A program made the translations under genes and the position numbers. This document shows positions 8,036 through 15,958 of a stretch of 64,000 bases of DNA, in pieces. Origin of the DNA: Bacteriovorax sp. Seq25_V (lineage in GTDB: Bacteria > Bdellovibrionota > Bacteriovoracia > Bacteriovoracales > Bacteriovoracaceae); contig NZ_AUNI01000021.1 of assembly GCF_000447795.1 (NCBI RefSeq), forward strand, positions 1 to 64,000, given 5' to 3'. Position 1 is the first letter of the stretch. Each line of letters begins with the position of its first letter. The notes under the pieces are model-generated. The model ran no database searches. It was not told where the DNA came from and saw only the letters and a list, made by a program, of their open reading frames with translations.

Positions 8036-8899
8036 ATGACAGAAATACTTTACGCAAAACCAGCAATTGACGCCGAGCTAGAAGCTCTTAAATCTCGCAC
8101 GGCCAAAATTAAACAAGAACACGGTGTGATTCCAACACTGAGGGTTATTCTTGTTGGTAATGATCCGGGAAGTATCATCTACACCAATAGCAAAAAGAAA
8201 TTCTGTGAAAAGATTGGTGCCGACTGCGAAATCATTAAACTCGATGAGTCCGTTGAAGAAAAAGTTTTCCTTTCAGAAGTAGACAAACTAAATAAAGATA
8301 TGAACGTTCATGCGGTATTAATTCAGCTACCACTTCCAAAACATCTTTCACATATCGACACAACAAATTTAGTTTTACCGTCAAAAGATGTCGATGGTTT
8401 TCATAGTGAGAATATTTCTCGTTTATACAGAAATGATAAAAGTGAAACAGGGCTCGTCCCATGTACACCAAAAGGAATTCTCACCCTCGCAAAGCACTAC
8501 AATTTCAACTTTGCTTCTAAGAATGTTGTAATTATTGGTAGAAGCCTTATTGTTGGCAAACCTCTTTCTTTGCTCCTTACAAATCTCGACGCAACAGTAA
8601 CTCTAGCACACTCTAAAACACATAATCTCAAAGACTTATGTTTGAGGGCAGATATCATCATCTCTGCTTGTGGCAAGCCTAAGTTTCTAACTTCTGATTA
8701 TTTTAGAACTGACCAGTCACAGATTGTGATCGATGTTGGAATTAATCGACTACCAAATGGCACAGTGTGTGGAGATTGCGACTTTGACAGTATCAAGGAT
8801 CAGCTATCTGCGATAACTCCAGTACCAAAGGGAGTTGGGCCAATGACCATTTTCTCAGTTGCTCAAAATCTTTTACATGCTTTAGAAAATAGCCTATAA
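8036..8899 (+). CDS. folD: Methylenetetrahydrofolate dehydrogenase / cyclohydrolase
   Basis: FolD interconverts 5,10-methylene-THF, methenyl-THF and 10-formyl-THF in the cytoplasm. The 287-residue form begins at the ATG at 8036; a longer frame from 8003 would start inside the promoter. Key residues are present: the catalytic Tyr and Lys of YTNSK, the substrate motif DVDGFH, the NADP-binding segment IIGRSLIVGKPLS, and the C-terminal TPVPKGVGPMT. It leads an operon with gcvT and gcvH, 34 bases and then one base apart, which makes biochemical sense because glycine cleavage feeds methylene-THF to FolD. Confidence 0.96.
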   Translation: MTEILYAKPAIDAELEALKSRTAKIKQEHGVIPTLRVILVGNDPGSIIYTNSKKKFCEKIGADCEIIKLDESVEEKVFLSEVDKLNKDMNVHAVLIQLPLPKHLSHIDTTNLVLPSKDVDGFHSENISRLYRNDKSETGLVPCTPKGILTLAKHYNFNFASKNVVIIGRSLIVGKPLSLLLTNLDATVTLAHSKTHNLKDLCLRADIIISACGKPKFLTSDYFRTDQSQIVIDVGINRLPNGTVCGDCDFDSIKDQLSAITPVPKGVGPMTIFSVAQNLLHALENSL

Positions 8900-8933
8900 A
8901 TCTCTTATAAATTTATAAGTTTAGGAGAAGCGT

Positions 8934-10004
8934 ATGCTTAAGACATCACTACATGATGAACACTTAGCTCTTGGTGCAAAGATGGCTGAATTCGCCGGAT
9001 TTGACATGCCAATTCAATACAGTAGCGTGAAAAACGAAGTACTTGCAGTTAGAAATAACGTTGGTGTTTTTGATGTTTCACACATGGGTGAATTTTTTGT
9101 TACCGGAAGTGATGCTGTAAAGTTTGTTGATTATATTATGACAAACGATTTTGCTGGCGCTGAAATTGGGAAGGCCGTTTATTCTCCTCTATGTCGCGAC
9201 AACGGCACAGTAATTGATGATTTAATCGCATACAAGCTTGTAGCTAATAAAGTTCTCATTTGCGTAAATGCTTCAAACATCCAAAAAGATTGGGCGTGGA
9301 TCAGCTCTAAGACAGAAGGTTTTGATATAAATTTAGAGAATCATTCTGAAAACTATTCATTAATAGCTGTGCAAGGGCCAAAGACAGAGGAAGCCCTATC
9401 TAAGCTTGGACTAGCTTCAGTTTCTAAAGCAAGCTATTACAGCGCATACGAAGACACTCTAAATGGAGACGCCCTTATCCTAGCTCGTACCGGTTACACG
9501 GGTGAAGATGGTTTCGAAATTTTTGGAAGTCACGATGCAATCAAGAGAATCTGGAAGTCTTTGTTAGCAAATGGAGTTGAACCATGTGGCCTTGCCTCTC
9601 GTGATGTTCTAAGACTTGAAGTTTGCTATCCTCTCTATGGGCATGAGTTAAGTGACGAAATAACTCCTCTTGATGCTGCTCTTAAGTGGACGACTAAGTT
9701 AAATAAAGAAAGCTTTATTGCTAAAGCTGCATTAACTACTTATGAACCAAAATTTCAACTTGTAAAACTTTCACTTGATAAGGGAATACCAAGAGAAGGT
9801 TACGAAGTATTAGATGACACTAATACAGTTATTGGAAAAGTAACTTCAGGGACAATGTCTGTTGTTCTTGAAAAAGGAATCTGTCTTGCTCTTATTGAAA
9901 AGAACAAGGTGCCTGCTGATAAAAAATTTAAAATTCAAATCAGAAAAAATATTCTCGAAGCAAATTATCATACAAAACCATTCATAAGCGGAGGGCACAA
10001 GTAA
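8934..10004 (+). CDS. gcvT: Glycine cleavage system T protein (aminomethyltransferase)
   Basis: GcvT transfers the methylene group from the lipoyl-bound aminomethyl intermediate on GcvH to tetrahydrofolate, releasing ammonia. The 356 residues start with LHDEHLALGAKMAEFAGFDM and include the conserved GVFDVSHMGE, the DDLIAYK loop carrying the catalytic aspartate, RTGYTGEDGFEI and the C-terminal GTMS segment. A GGAG ribosome site precedes the ATG. The stop overlaps the gcvH start (TAATG). The glycine decarboxylase gene gcvP is not within the window on this side, so it must lie elsewhere. Confidence 0.96.
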   Translation: MLKTSLHDEHLALGAKMAEFAGFDMPIQYSSVKNEVLAVRNNVGVFDVSHMGEFFVTGSDAVKFVDYIMTNDFAGAEIGKAVYSPLCRDNGTVIDDLIAYKLVANKVLICVNASNIQKDWAWISSKTEGFDINLENHSENYSLIAVQGPKTEEALSKLGLASVSKASYYSAYEDTLNGDALILARTGYTGEDGFEIFGSHDAIKRIWKSLLANGVEPCGLASRDVLRLEVCYPLYGHELSDEITPLDAALKWTTKLNKESFIAKAALTTYEPKFQLVKLSLDKGIPREGYEVLDDTNTVIGKVTSGTMSVVLEKGICLALIEKNKVPADKKFKIQIRKNILEANYHTKPFISGGHK

Positions 10005-10384
10005 TGGCAAATATTCCTTCAAATCTAAAGTACACGAAAGAGCACGAGTGGGCATCGTTAAACGATGGAATCGTAACTGTAGGTATTACTGATTTCGCAC
10101 AATCTTCTTTAGGAGACATCGTATTCGTTGAATTACCAGCTGTTGGTGATGATCTCGATAAAGATGCTACTTTTGGTGTAGTTGAATCAATTAAATCTGC
10201 AAGTGATTTATATTCTCCAGTAAGTGGTGAAGTTGTTGAAATCAACGAAGCACTTGTTGATTCACCAGATATGCTAAACGCAACTCCATATGACTCATGG
10301 ATGGTAAAAATTAAAGTTAGTTCTTCAAGTGAATTTGATGAATTATTAAGTGATCAGGACTATGCTCCTCTTTGCGAAGAATAA
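10004..10384 (+). CDS. gcvH: Glycine cleavage system H protein
   Basis: GcvH carries the aminomethyl group on a lipoylated lysine between the P, T and L proteins. The 126-residue sequence shows KYTKEHEWA near the N terminus, ITDFAQSSLGDIVFVELP, and the lipoylation site in VVESIKSASDLYSPVSGEV, where the lysine of IKS is modified. It ends with the expected DYAPLCEE region. It is translationally coupled to gcvT and followed by a clear terminator, closing the folD-gcvT-gcvH operon. Confidence 0.97.
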   Translation: MANIPSNLKYTKEHEWASLNDGIVTVGITDFAQSSLGDIVFVELPAVGDDLDKDATFGVVESIKSASDLYSPVSGEVVEINEALVDSPDMLNATPYDSWMVKIKVSSSSEFDELLSDQDYAPLCEE

Positions 10385-10390
10385 AAATAT

Positions 10391-10416
10391 AAACCTCCAC
10401 TAGGAGGTTTTTTTTT
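10391..10416 (+). terminator. Rho-independent terminator of folD-gcvTH
   Basis: AAACCTCC and GGAGGTTT form an 8-bp stem around the loop ACTA, followed by a run of nine T residues. It begins 7 bases after the gcvH stop codon. Confidence 0.9.
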
Positions 10417-10609
10417 ACCCAAAAAGTCTTTTATTATTGCAAATTCTTACACTATGAATAACGAAAGCCAGTGCACTACGCGTCGAATGCAATTCATCAT
10501 GAAAAATATTTATTCTTTCTAATTTTTTCCTTTACGAAGTTTTTTAAAAAGCTCATACTGCAAACCTCCGACGGGGACATAAAGTAATTTTCTTTTAATA
10601 AGGTTAGCG
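10417..10609. other. Intergenic region after gcvH
   Basis: This stretch between the gcvH terminator and the 99-residue gene carries no open frame of note. It contains AT-rich DNA with a possible TATGAAT -10 near 10452 and a weak AAGG ribosome site just before 10610. No RNA gene or clear inverted repeat was found. Confidence 0.4.
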
Positions 10610-10909
10610 ATGATCGAAAATCAAGAATCTATTCAATTAATCAACACTGCAATAATCAAAGGCAAAGAGAAAAGAATAGATACAACATATGAAGAAAGAC
10701 TGAATCAAGCATGTAATAGCTCAGCGATTAAATCAATAAGTACAGCTATCTCTCTTCTTGCAGAACAAGAAAAAATTTCATACGATCAAGCCGCTATTCA
10801 AATTGTAGAGACTATTAAAGAGCTTGATAAAATTTGGTCTGATTACGTTCTTATGGAAGGAATAAATAATATCAAAAAAATGCTTAAAGAGTCTAAGACT
10901 CACCACTAA
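10610..10909 (+). CDS. Small helical cytoplasmic protein, unknown
   Basis: A 99-residue charged protein predicted to be almost entirely alpha-helical, with no signal peptide, cysteine motif or recognised domain. It has a start ATG with a weak AAGG ribosome site and its own terminator immediately downstream, so it is likely a real single-gene transcript. The segment EKISYDQAAIQIVETIKELDKIW could form a short helical bundle. No function can be proposed. Confidence 0.6.
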   Translation: MIENQESIQLINTAIIKGKEKRIDTTYEERLNQACNSSAIKSISTAISLLAEQEKISYDQAAIQIVETIKELDKIWSDYVLMEGINNIKKMLKESKTHH

Positions 10910-10913
10910 TAAC

Positions 10914-10942
10914 AAAGCCATCATACGATGGCTTTTTTTTTT
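10914..10942. terminator. Bidirectional terminator between convergent genes
   Basis: AAAGCCATC and GATGGCTTT pair around the 4-base loop ATAC, with ten T residues on the plus strand and A residues on the other flank. It serves the 99-residue gene and overlaps the stop region of the convergent TonB-like gene. Confidence 0.85.
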
Positions 10943-11843
10943 ATGAATTTGTAACTGCAAATCCCCACTCAATTGAAGCACGACCATTTTTAATCATACC
11001 TTTTGGAGGATTAGGGAATGGTCCGGCCTTATTAAATGACTCAATAGCTGCACTATCAAGCTCTTCAACTCCACTTGAACCTTTTACACGAATATTTATG
11101 ATCTGCCCCATTTGATCGAGCTCAACCTTGATGCTTGTAATATACTTATCAGAAGCCGGAAATCTTCCCTTACGCTTATAAAGGCTTTCCATCTTTGCTT
11201 GAAGAGTAGATCCCCAATGCTGCTCTAACTTCAATTTGATTCTGTAATAAAATCCATAGTAAACATGTTCTTTAGTATTTAGTGCTGTCATATCTCCCAG
11301 AGGAACTTCTTCGAGATAGTCATTTGACTGCGCAACACCTCGTGAGTTGATATCTCCATTTTCGATACCTTTAACTCTCTCCATATTTTTATATGACTTC
11401 TTCTTAGATGGTGAGAATGAGAAATCTTTAAAAGAGACCTTCCCGTTTTTCTTCTTTTTCAAACTTTTAGAAATTTTTTTATCGATGCTCTCTTTCTGGG
11501 CCTGGGCTTGTTTTGAATCAATCTCAGAATTCCCTTTACCGGCCTTATTCATCTTGCCGACATTCTTTGCCTTCATTTGTTTTACAAATGAATTATTAGA
11601 GTCACTAAAATACTGCGCGTCCTTTTCAATCTGAGAATTACTCTTTTGCGTCTCGACCATTTGCTTGATCTTATTTTTGGAGTCTCTAAATACCAGCTTA
11701 ATGCGCTCAGGCTCTTTATCCTTCGTAAACTCTACAATTTTCTTTAAATCTAGCTTGAAGGGCATTAGTGAAATATGAAATAAGAAAGAAAGTAGACCAC
11801 TTAATATTATAACTTTCTTTAAATTTCTTTTGTGATTTATCAC
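10941..11843 (-). CDS. TonB-family energy transducer / periplasmic TonB C-domain protein
   Basis: A 301-residue protein with one N-terminal transmembrane helix (VIILSGLLSFLFHISLMPF), a long lysine- and serine-rich periplasmic linker, and a C-terminal TonB-like domain with YYRIKLKLEQHW, the LDQMGQI strand and SSGVEELDSAAIESFNKAGPF. This fold normally contacts outer-membrane transporters and transmits energy from ExbB-ExbD, none of which are here. I chose the GTG at 11843 because an AAAGGGG site lies 5 bases before it; a GTG six codons upstream overlaps an inverted repeat. TolA or a gliding-motility role are alternatives. Confidence 0.72.
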   Translation of the reverse strand: MINHKRNLKKVIILSGLLSFLFHISLMPFKLDLKKIVEFTKDKEPERIKLVFRDSKNKIKQMVETQKSNSQIEKDAQYFSDSNNSFVKQMKAKNVGKMNKAGKGNSEIDSKQAQAQKESIDKKISKSLKKKKNGKVSFKDFSFSPSKKKSYKNMERVKGIENGDINSRGVAQSNDYLEEVPLGDMTALNTKEHVYYGFYYRIKLKLEQHWGSTLQAKMESLYKRKGRFPASDKYITSIKVELDQMGQIINIRVKGSSGVEELDSAAIESFNKAGPFPNPPKGMIKNGRASIEWGFAVTNS

Positions 11844-11852
11844 AAGGTCCCC

Positions 11853-11883
11853 TTTGTACACTCACTTAAGATAAGTGTACAAA
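11853..11883. repeat. Perfect 10-bp inverted repeat before the TonB-like gene
   Basis: TTTGTACACT (11853-11862) and AGTGTACAAA (11874-11883) are exact reverse complements around an 11-base spacer. On the minus strand the downstream arm runs into the AAAGGGG ribosome site of the TonB-like gene. There is no T-run, so it is not a simple terminator; an operator or an RNA hairpin limiting translation are both possible. Confidence 0.6.
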
Positions 11884-11921
11884 AGGATTATCGGCAAAAT
11901 ATTCAGGAAGTTTAAAGAATT

Positions 11922-14660
11922 TTACTGATTATTAAAGTACTCATCATCTTCGAAAATTTCAGTACTTGGCCCAGTTGCCTGCTGTTTTTTGAAGAATGAG
12001 TTTTCCTGCTTTGAGCCTGGCTCTGTCCCTTCGACAAAAGACTCAAGGAAACCATTTCTCTCATCATTAATGGCCTTTCCAGTTTTCTTATCAACATAGA
12101 CATTGATGATTCCAAGTGGAACTTTGAAGTCACTTTCCCCATATTTACGAATACTATCTTTCATATATGCGGCCCATATTGGTAGAGCAGACTTCGATCC
12201 AGTCTCCCCCCAGCCCATTGTCTTGTTATCATCGAATCCAGTCCATACACCAGTAACGATATTTTGTGAAAATCCCAAAAACCATGCATCAACATAACTA
12301 TTAGTTGTTCCAGTTTTTCCACCAATAAAGTTACTTACCCATTTACCGCCACGACCTGTTCCATTTTGAATAACACCCTTTAACAAGTTCGTCATAAGAT
12401 AACTTAGACGAACATCGTAAAGCTGCTGCTCATTGAGATGCTCTTGATATGGATTTTTCTCTTCCTGGAGTTCAGAAGGTATTTCTATTTGTGCTGATAC
12501 TTCTTCTTTTACAACTTCTTGCTTTTCTTCTTCTTTAGCTACACCTTCTGTGTTCGGTTCTGCTGTCTTGTTTAATTCATAGACATACTCTTTTCCATCT
12601 CTATCAATTATAGATGTAATAAATTTTGGAGTAATCTTCTTTCCACCATTGGGAAAAATTGAATATGACTCAACCATCTCAAGTAACGTAACTCCAAAAG
12701 ATCCAAGTGCAATAGATAAGTCTTTCGGCATTTCCGCATCGAAACCAATACGATTTAAGAAGTCAAAAACTTTTGTCATTCCTAAATCAAGAGTCATCTT
12801 AATTGTCGGAATATTTCTACTATGTTCCAAAGATTCTCTAAACGTCATTGGACCTTTGAAACCACCATCGTAATTTCTAGGCTTCCAGTTCAAACTTTCA
12901 TCATTTCCACCTAGAGCTTCAGGTGTGTCTAAAATAATTGTTGATGGGGTGTAACCATTTTCTAAACCGGCAGCAAAAAGTAGTGGTTTAAATGATGACC
13001 CTGGCTGTCTTTTTGATTGAAGTGCACGATTGAATTTACTCTTTTCAAAGTCTGTACCTCCAACGAGAGAAACAATCTCTCCATTATGTGGATTAACAGA
13101 TAAAAGTGCGGCCTGAACCTCTGGCTCCTGCTCTAACGAACACTGAACATATGACTGCTCACTAATTGTTTTATAATCTTTTGACTTTTGAATATTGTCT
13201 TTGAAAGCGCTCCATGATTCTTCTAGTAACGTAGTTTTCATTTTCTTAATTTTAACTAACACCACGTCACCTTTACTCAATATTGAAGAAGGCTTTGTTA
13301 CGTATGGAAAAAATTGTCTTTCTTCTTGGATGACTCTTTCGTGGGCCCAACGAAATTCAGAGTAAGGAATAATTCCCGTCACTCCAGCAATTGAGACATA
13401 AATAACGCGTGCTGAATCGTCAACACCGACAACAACAGCTTCATAAAGACTTTGTTTATCTAAATTTGAAAGAAGTTGATCATCCTCGATATAGCCTGGT
13501 TGATAGCGAGAACTATAAAACTTTGCCCTCACCTCTTTTTGTGCATCGATAATTTGTTTTGCCTCATCGACTTTATAAGTAATTTCGTACTCTCTTTGAT
13601 TATCTTCGCTTAAAGTAAAATAGAGAGACTTACTTTCATATAGTTCCTTTCTGAATTTTTCGAAGCCTTCTTCAAACGTTGCAAGGTCAACCTTACGAAG
13701 TGGTCCTTTATAACCTTGTCTCTGATCAATTTCACGTGCGCCTTCAGCGATTTCTTTCTCAGCTCTTTCTTGGAGCTCATAATCCAAAGTTGTTGTAACT
13801 TTAAAACCATTTTGTAAAAATTCATCATTCCCAACCATGTCAACGACGACCTGGCGAACATGTTCTGTAAAGTATCCAGCCTTAAATGGTGCCGGCTTTC
13901 TTAGACGGTATTTAATTTTTTCTTTGAGGGCATCCTCATATTCTTGCTTCGTTATTTTCTCATTCGCATACATACGGCCAAGAACATATGATTGACGCTT
14001 TTTTGCATAGATTGGATTAACATATGGTGAATATTTTCCAGGAGCAACAAGAAGACCTGCGACTAAAGCAGACTCTGCAACTGTTGCTTCGCTTAAATCT
14101 TTTTCAAAGTATCCCCTAAAAGCTGCTTTAACTCCATAGTATCCGCCACCGAGATAAACTTGATTAAGATATAAGAATAAAATTTCTTCTTTCGTAAATC
14201 TCTTTTCAATTTTTTGAGCAAGTAAGAAGTCTTTAATTTTTCTTGTAATAGACCTTTCGCGCGAGAGTAAAAGTGATTTTGCAACCTGTTGTGTAATCGT
14301 AGACCCACCTTGAACTACACGGCCAGCTTTTAGATTGGCGATCATAGCTCTCATTACCCCAAGATAATCAACACCTGTGTGCTCATAGAAACCAGAATCC
14401 TCTGCTGAAAGGAATGCGTCTGTAATAGACTTTGGAATATCCTTAAACTCGACAATGTCTCTATCCTCAAGTCCAATTTCCGCAAGAACTACACCATCCT
14501 TAGATAATATTTGCGACTTTATCGGTGGCCTATAATCTGCAAGATTTGCGATCTTTGGTAAACTTAATGAAAAGTAAGTAATAACAAGAAATACGGCTAA
14601 TCCGCCAACAAGGGTTACAAACGAAGAAAGTATTAAAATTCTTCCAAGTATTTTTTTCAT
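11922..14660 (-). CDS. mrcA: Bifunctional penicillin-binding protein 1A
   Basis: A class A PBP of 912 residues, anchored by an N-terminal helix (about 9-31). The GT51 glycosyltransferase domain has the catalytic Glu87 in SAEDSGFYEH, then QGGSTITQQ and the RKIKD segment. An OB-like region follows (about 400-475). The transpeptidase domain has the SxxK motif (Ser555 and Lys558 in GSSFKPL), SRN at 614-616 and GKTGTT. It polymerises and cross-links peptidoglycan in the periplasm. It sits in a row with a lipoprotein gene and xseB, all on the minus strand. Complete, of normal length. Confidence 0.95.
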   Translation of the reverse strand: MKKILGRILILSSFVTLVGGLAVFLVITYFSLSLPKIANLADYRPPIKSQILSKDGVVLAEIGLEDRDIVEFKDIPKSITDAFLSAEDSGFYEHTGVDYLGVMRAMIANLKAGRVVQGGSTITQQVAKSLLLSRERSITRKIKDFLLAQKIEKRFTKEEILFLYLNQVYLGGGYYGVKAAFRGYFEKDLSEATVAESALVAGLLVAPGKYSPYVNPIYAKKRQSYVLGRMYANEKITKQEYEDALKEKIKYRLRKPAPFKAGYFTEHVRQVVVDMVGNDEFLQNGFKVTTTLDYELQERAEKEIAEGAREIDQRQGYKGPLRKVDLATFEEGFEKFRKELYESKSLYFTLSEDNQREYEITYKVDEAKQIIDAQKEVRAKFYSSRYQPGYIEDDQLLSNLDKQSLYEAVVVGVDDSARVIYVSIAGVTGIIPYSEFRWAHERVIQEERQFFPYVTKPSSILSKGDVVLVKIKKMKTTLLEESWSAFKDNIQKSKDYKTISEQSYVQCSLEQEPEVQAALLSVNPHNGEIVSLVGGTDFEKSKFNRALQSKRQPGSSFKPLLFAAGLENGYTPSTIILDTPEALGGNDESLNWKPRNYDGGFKGPMTFRESLEHSRNIPTIKMTLDLGMTKVFDFLNRIGFDAEMPKDLSIALGSFGVTLLEMVESYSIFPNGGKKITPKFITSIIDRDGKEYVYELNKTAEPNTEGVAKEEEKQEVVKEEVSAQIEIPSELQEEKNPYQEHLNEQQLYDVRLSYLMTNLLKGVIQNGTGRGGKWVSNFIGGKTGTTNSYVDAWFLGFSQNIVTGVWTGFDDNKTMGWGETGSKSALPIWAAYMKDSIRKYGESDFKVPLGIINVYVDKKTGKAINDERNGFLESFVEGTEPGSKQENSFFKKQQATGPSTEIFEDDEYFNNQ

Positions 14661-14667
14661 TCAATTC

Positions 14668-15558
14668 CTAATCTAGTACTTTTAAAACTTGGGAACAATA
14701 AGCCTTAAGCTGGTTGATCTCTAGTCTTGTGAGTGGATCGTCTATTGCTCCAGTACTATTTATATTTATAACTTTAATTTTCTCATTCGCTATTTCTTCT
14801 CTATAAAGAAACGAATAAATTTTACCATACTGTCCAATTAAGAATTCAGTAGGTTGCTTAAAATTTAAAACCTTAGGTAAGGTATTAATAATGATAACAT
14901 TATCTGTCGGAAATTTCTTTAATTCTTCGGCCGTAAAAAAGTTCTCATCAAGAACAAACTCACTACTATTAGCATTGATATTATTTTTAACATCCTTAAC
15001 TATTGTTCTACTCGTTTGGTAGTTAATAGTTCTATCATTTTTCTTCGGTAGCCATAGAGTTATATTCGATGACTTAATTTTGTTCTCATTAATATGTTTA
15101 TCTAGAAAATTTTCCCAAGACTTAAACCATTCCTTAGTAAAAGGCTCAAGATTTTCTGATCTAATTTTATTGAAGATTTTCCAACGAATTTCCTCAGGGC
15201 TATTTCCTTCGGCATAGAGCGCCGCGAGAACCGATGCAAAGCCTACTCCGGCGACAAGATTTATTTTGATATCATTCATTTCAAAACACTTGAGAGTGTC
15301 CACGCCAACTAAACTCATATAGAGGCTTGGTGTAATAATGACCGAGATCGATTTTTTTGAACGGGCCTGATTCAAGTACTGTACATTTTCAGTATCAGGA
15401 CCATAAGCACCAATATTACTCTTTAATTCTAAGTCAACTTTGTCTGTACGCTCGTTTGTCAAATCTAAACTAACCGCAGAGATTGTTGACTCACTTTCCA
15501 CACCTTGCCTTGAACAAGAAAATAAAAAAAGGAGTGAAACTATAAGAACTCTAATCAT
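14668..15558 (-). CDS. Patatin-like lipoprotein lacking the catalytic serine
   Basis: A 296-residue lipoprotein (lipobox LFSC). Its middle region resembles patatin-like phospholipases: a glycine-containing strand, SLVGVDTLKCFEMNDI in the place of the 'GVLkaLee.gi' segment, then LVAGVGFASVLAALYAEG followed by NSPEEIRWKIF. In active patatins the second block reads G-x-S-x-G followed by a similar helix; here it is G-V-G-F-A, so the nucleophile is missing. If related, it would be a pseudoenzyme displayed in the periplasm or outer membrane. It overlaps xseB by eight bases. The fold assignment rests on pattern reading and should be tested by structure comparison. Confidence 0.6.
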   Translation of the reverse strand: MIRVLIVSLLFLFSCSRQGVESESTISAVSLDLTNERTDKVDLELKSNIGAYGPDTENVQYLNQARSKKSISVIITPSLYMSLVGVDTLKCFEMNDIKINLVAGVGFASVLAALYAEGNSPEEIRWKIFNKIRSENLEPFTKEWFKSWENFLDKHINENKIKSSNITLWLPKKNDRTINYQTSRTIVKDVKNNINANSSEFVLDENFFTAEELKKFPTDNVIIINTLPKVLNFKQPTEFLIGQYGKIYSFLYREEIANEKIKVININSTGAIDDPLTRLEINQLKAYCSQVLKVLD

Positions 15559-15760
15559 CAAGTGCTGACTCTTCTAAACTATCTGTTAGCACTTGAACTT
15601 TTTTCTCAACTTCACCAAGATACTTCTTACAATCTTTGTAAATCTTAGCACCCTGTTCAAAGTTTTTGATACTCTCATCAAGAGAAAGCTCACCTGTTTC
15701 TAAACCTTTCACAATATTTTCAAGTGACTCCATAGATGCTTCGAAATTAAACTTTGCCAT
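15551..15760 (-). CDS. xseB: Exodeoxyribonuclease VII small subunit
   Basis: XseB binds XseA to form the single-strand-specific exonuclease VII. At 69 residues it fits the family length. It has the expected helical motifs FEASMESLENIVKGLETGELSL split over the first half, then DESIKNFEQGAKIYKDC and LGEVEKKVQVL. An AGGGTC-type ribosome site precedes the ATG. The large subunit xseA is not in the window. It is the first gene of the xseB-lipoprotein-PBP1A group. Confidence 0.93.
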   Translation of the reverse strand: MAKFNFEASMESLENIVKGLETGELSLDESIKNFEQGAKIYKDCKKYLGEVEKKVQVLTDSLEESALDD

Positions 15761-15842
15761 GAGACCCTCCGTGTCATTATCTCGACAGTTGCTCTTGCAG
15801 TTAAGGATATATTTTCCCTCAATTTACCTAATTATGTAAGAG

Positions 15843-15930
15843 TATGACAACTACATACAGTCATATCAATATGTTACATGGCGGGTCATTTTTACCTATG
15901 TAGGTTTATTGTCATAAAACTAGCTATAAT
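15843..15930 (+). promoter_or_regulatory. flgF operon promoter with two palindromes
   Basis: TATAAT (15925-15930) is a perfect -10 box, but the hexamer 17 bases upstream (AGGTTT) is a poor -35. The palindrome ACCTA-TG-TAGGT (15894-15905) overlaps that -35, and TATGAC-N11-GTCATA lies at 15843-15865. This layout suggests an activated or repressed sigma-70-type promoter for flgF-flgG-flgA-flgH-flgI. Confidence 0.5.
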
Positions 15931-15944
15931 AGGAAGGTAAAGTT

Positions 15945-15957
15945 TGCCAGGAGGGCA
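15945..15957 (+). promoter_or_regulatory. GGA-loop hairpin over the flgF ribosome site (candidate CsrA site)
   Basis: TGCC and GGCA form a 4-bp stem with the pentaloop AGGAG, which is the Shine-Dalgarno sequence of flgF; the ATG follows one base after the stem. GGA displayed in a hairpin loop is the hallmark of CsrA-binding sites. Binding is inferred. Confidence 0.45.
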
Positions 15958-15958
15958 G

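Noticed and set aside
8900-8933. Glycine riboswitch before gcvT
   Set aside because: Only 34 bases separate folD and gcvT, too short for an aptamer and with no conserved glycine-riboswitch core.
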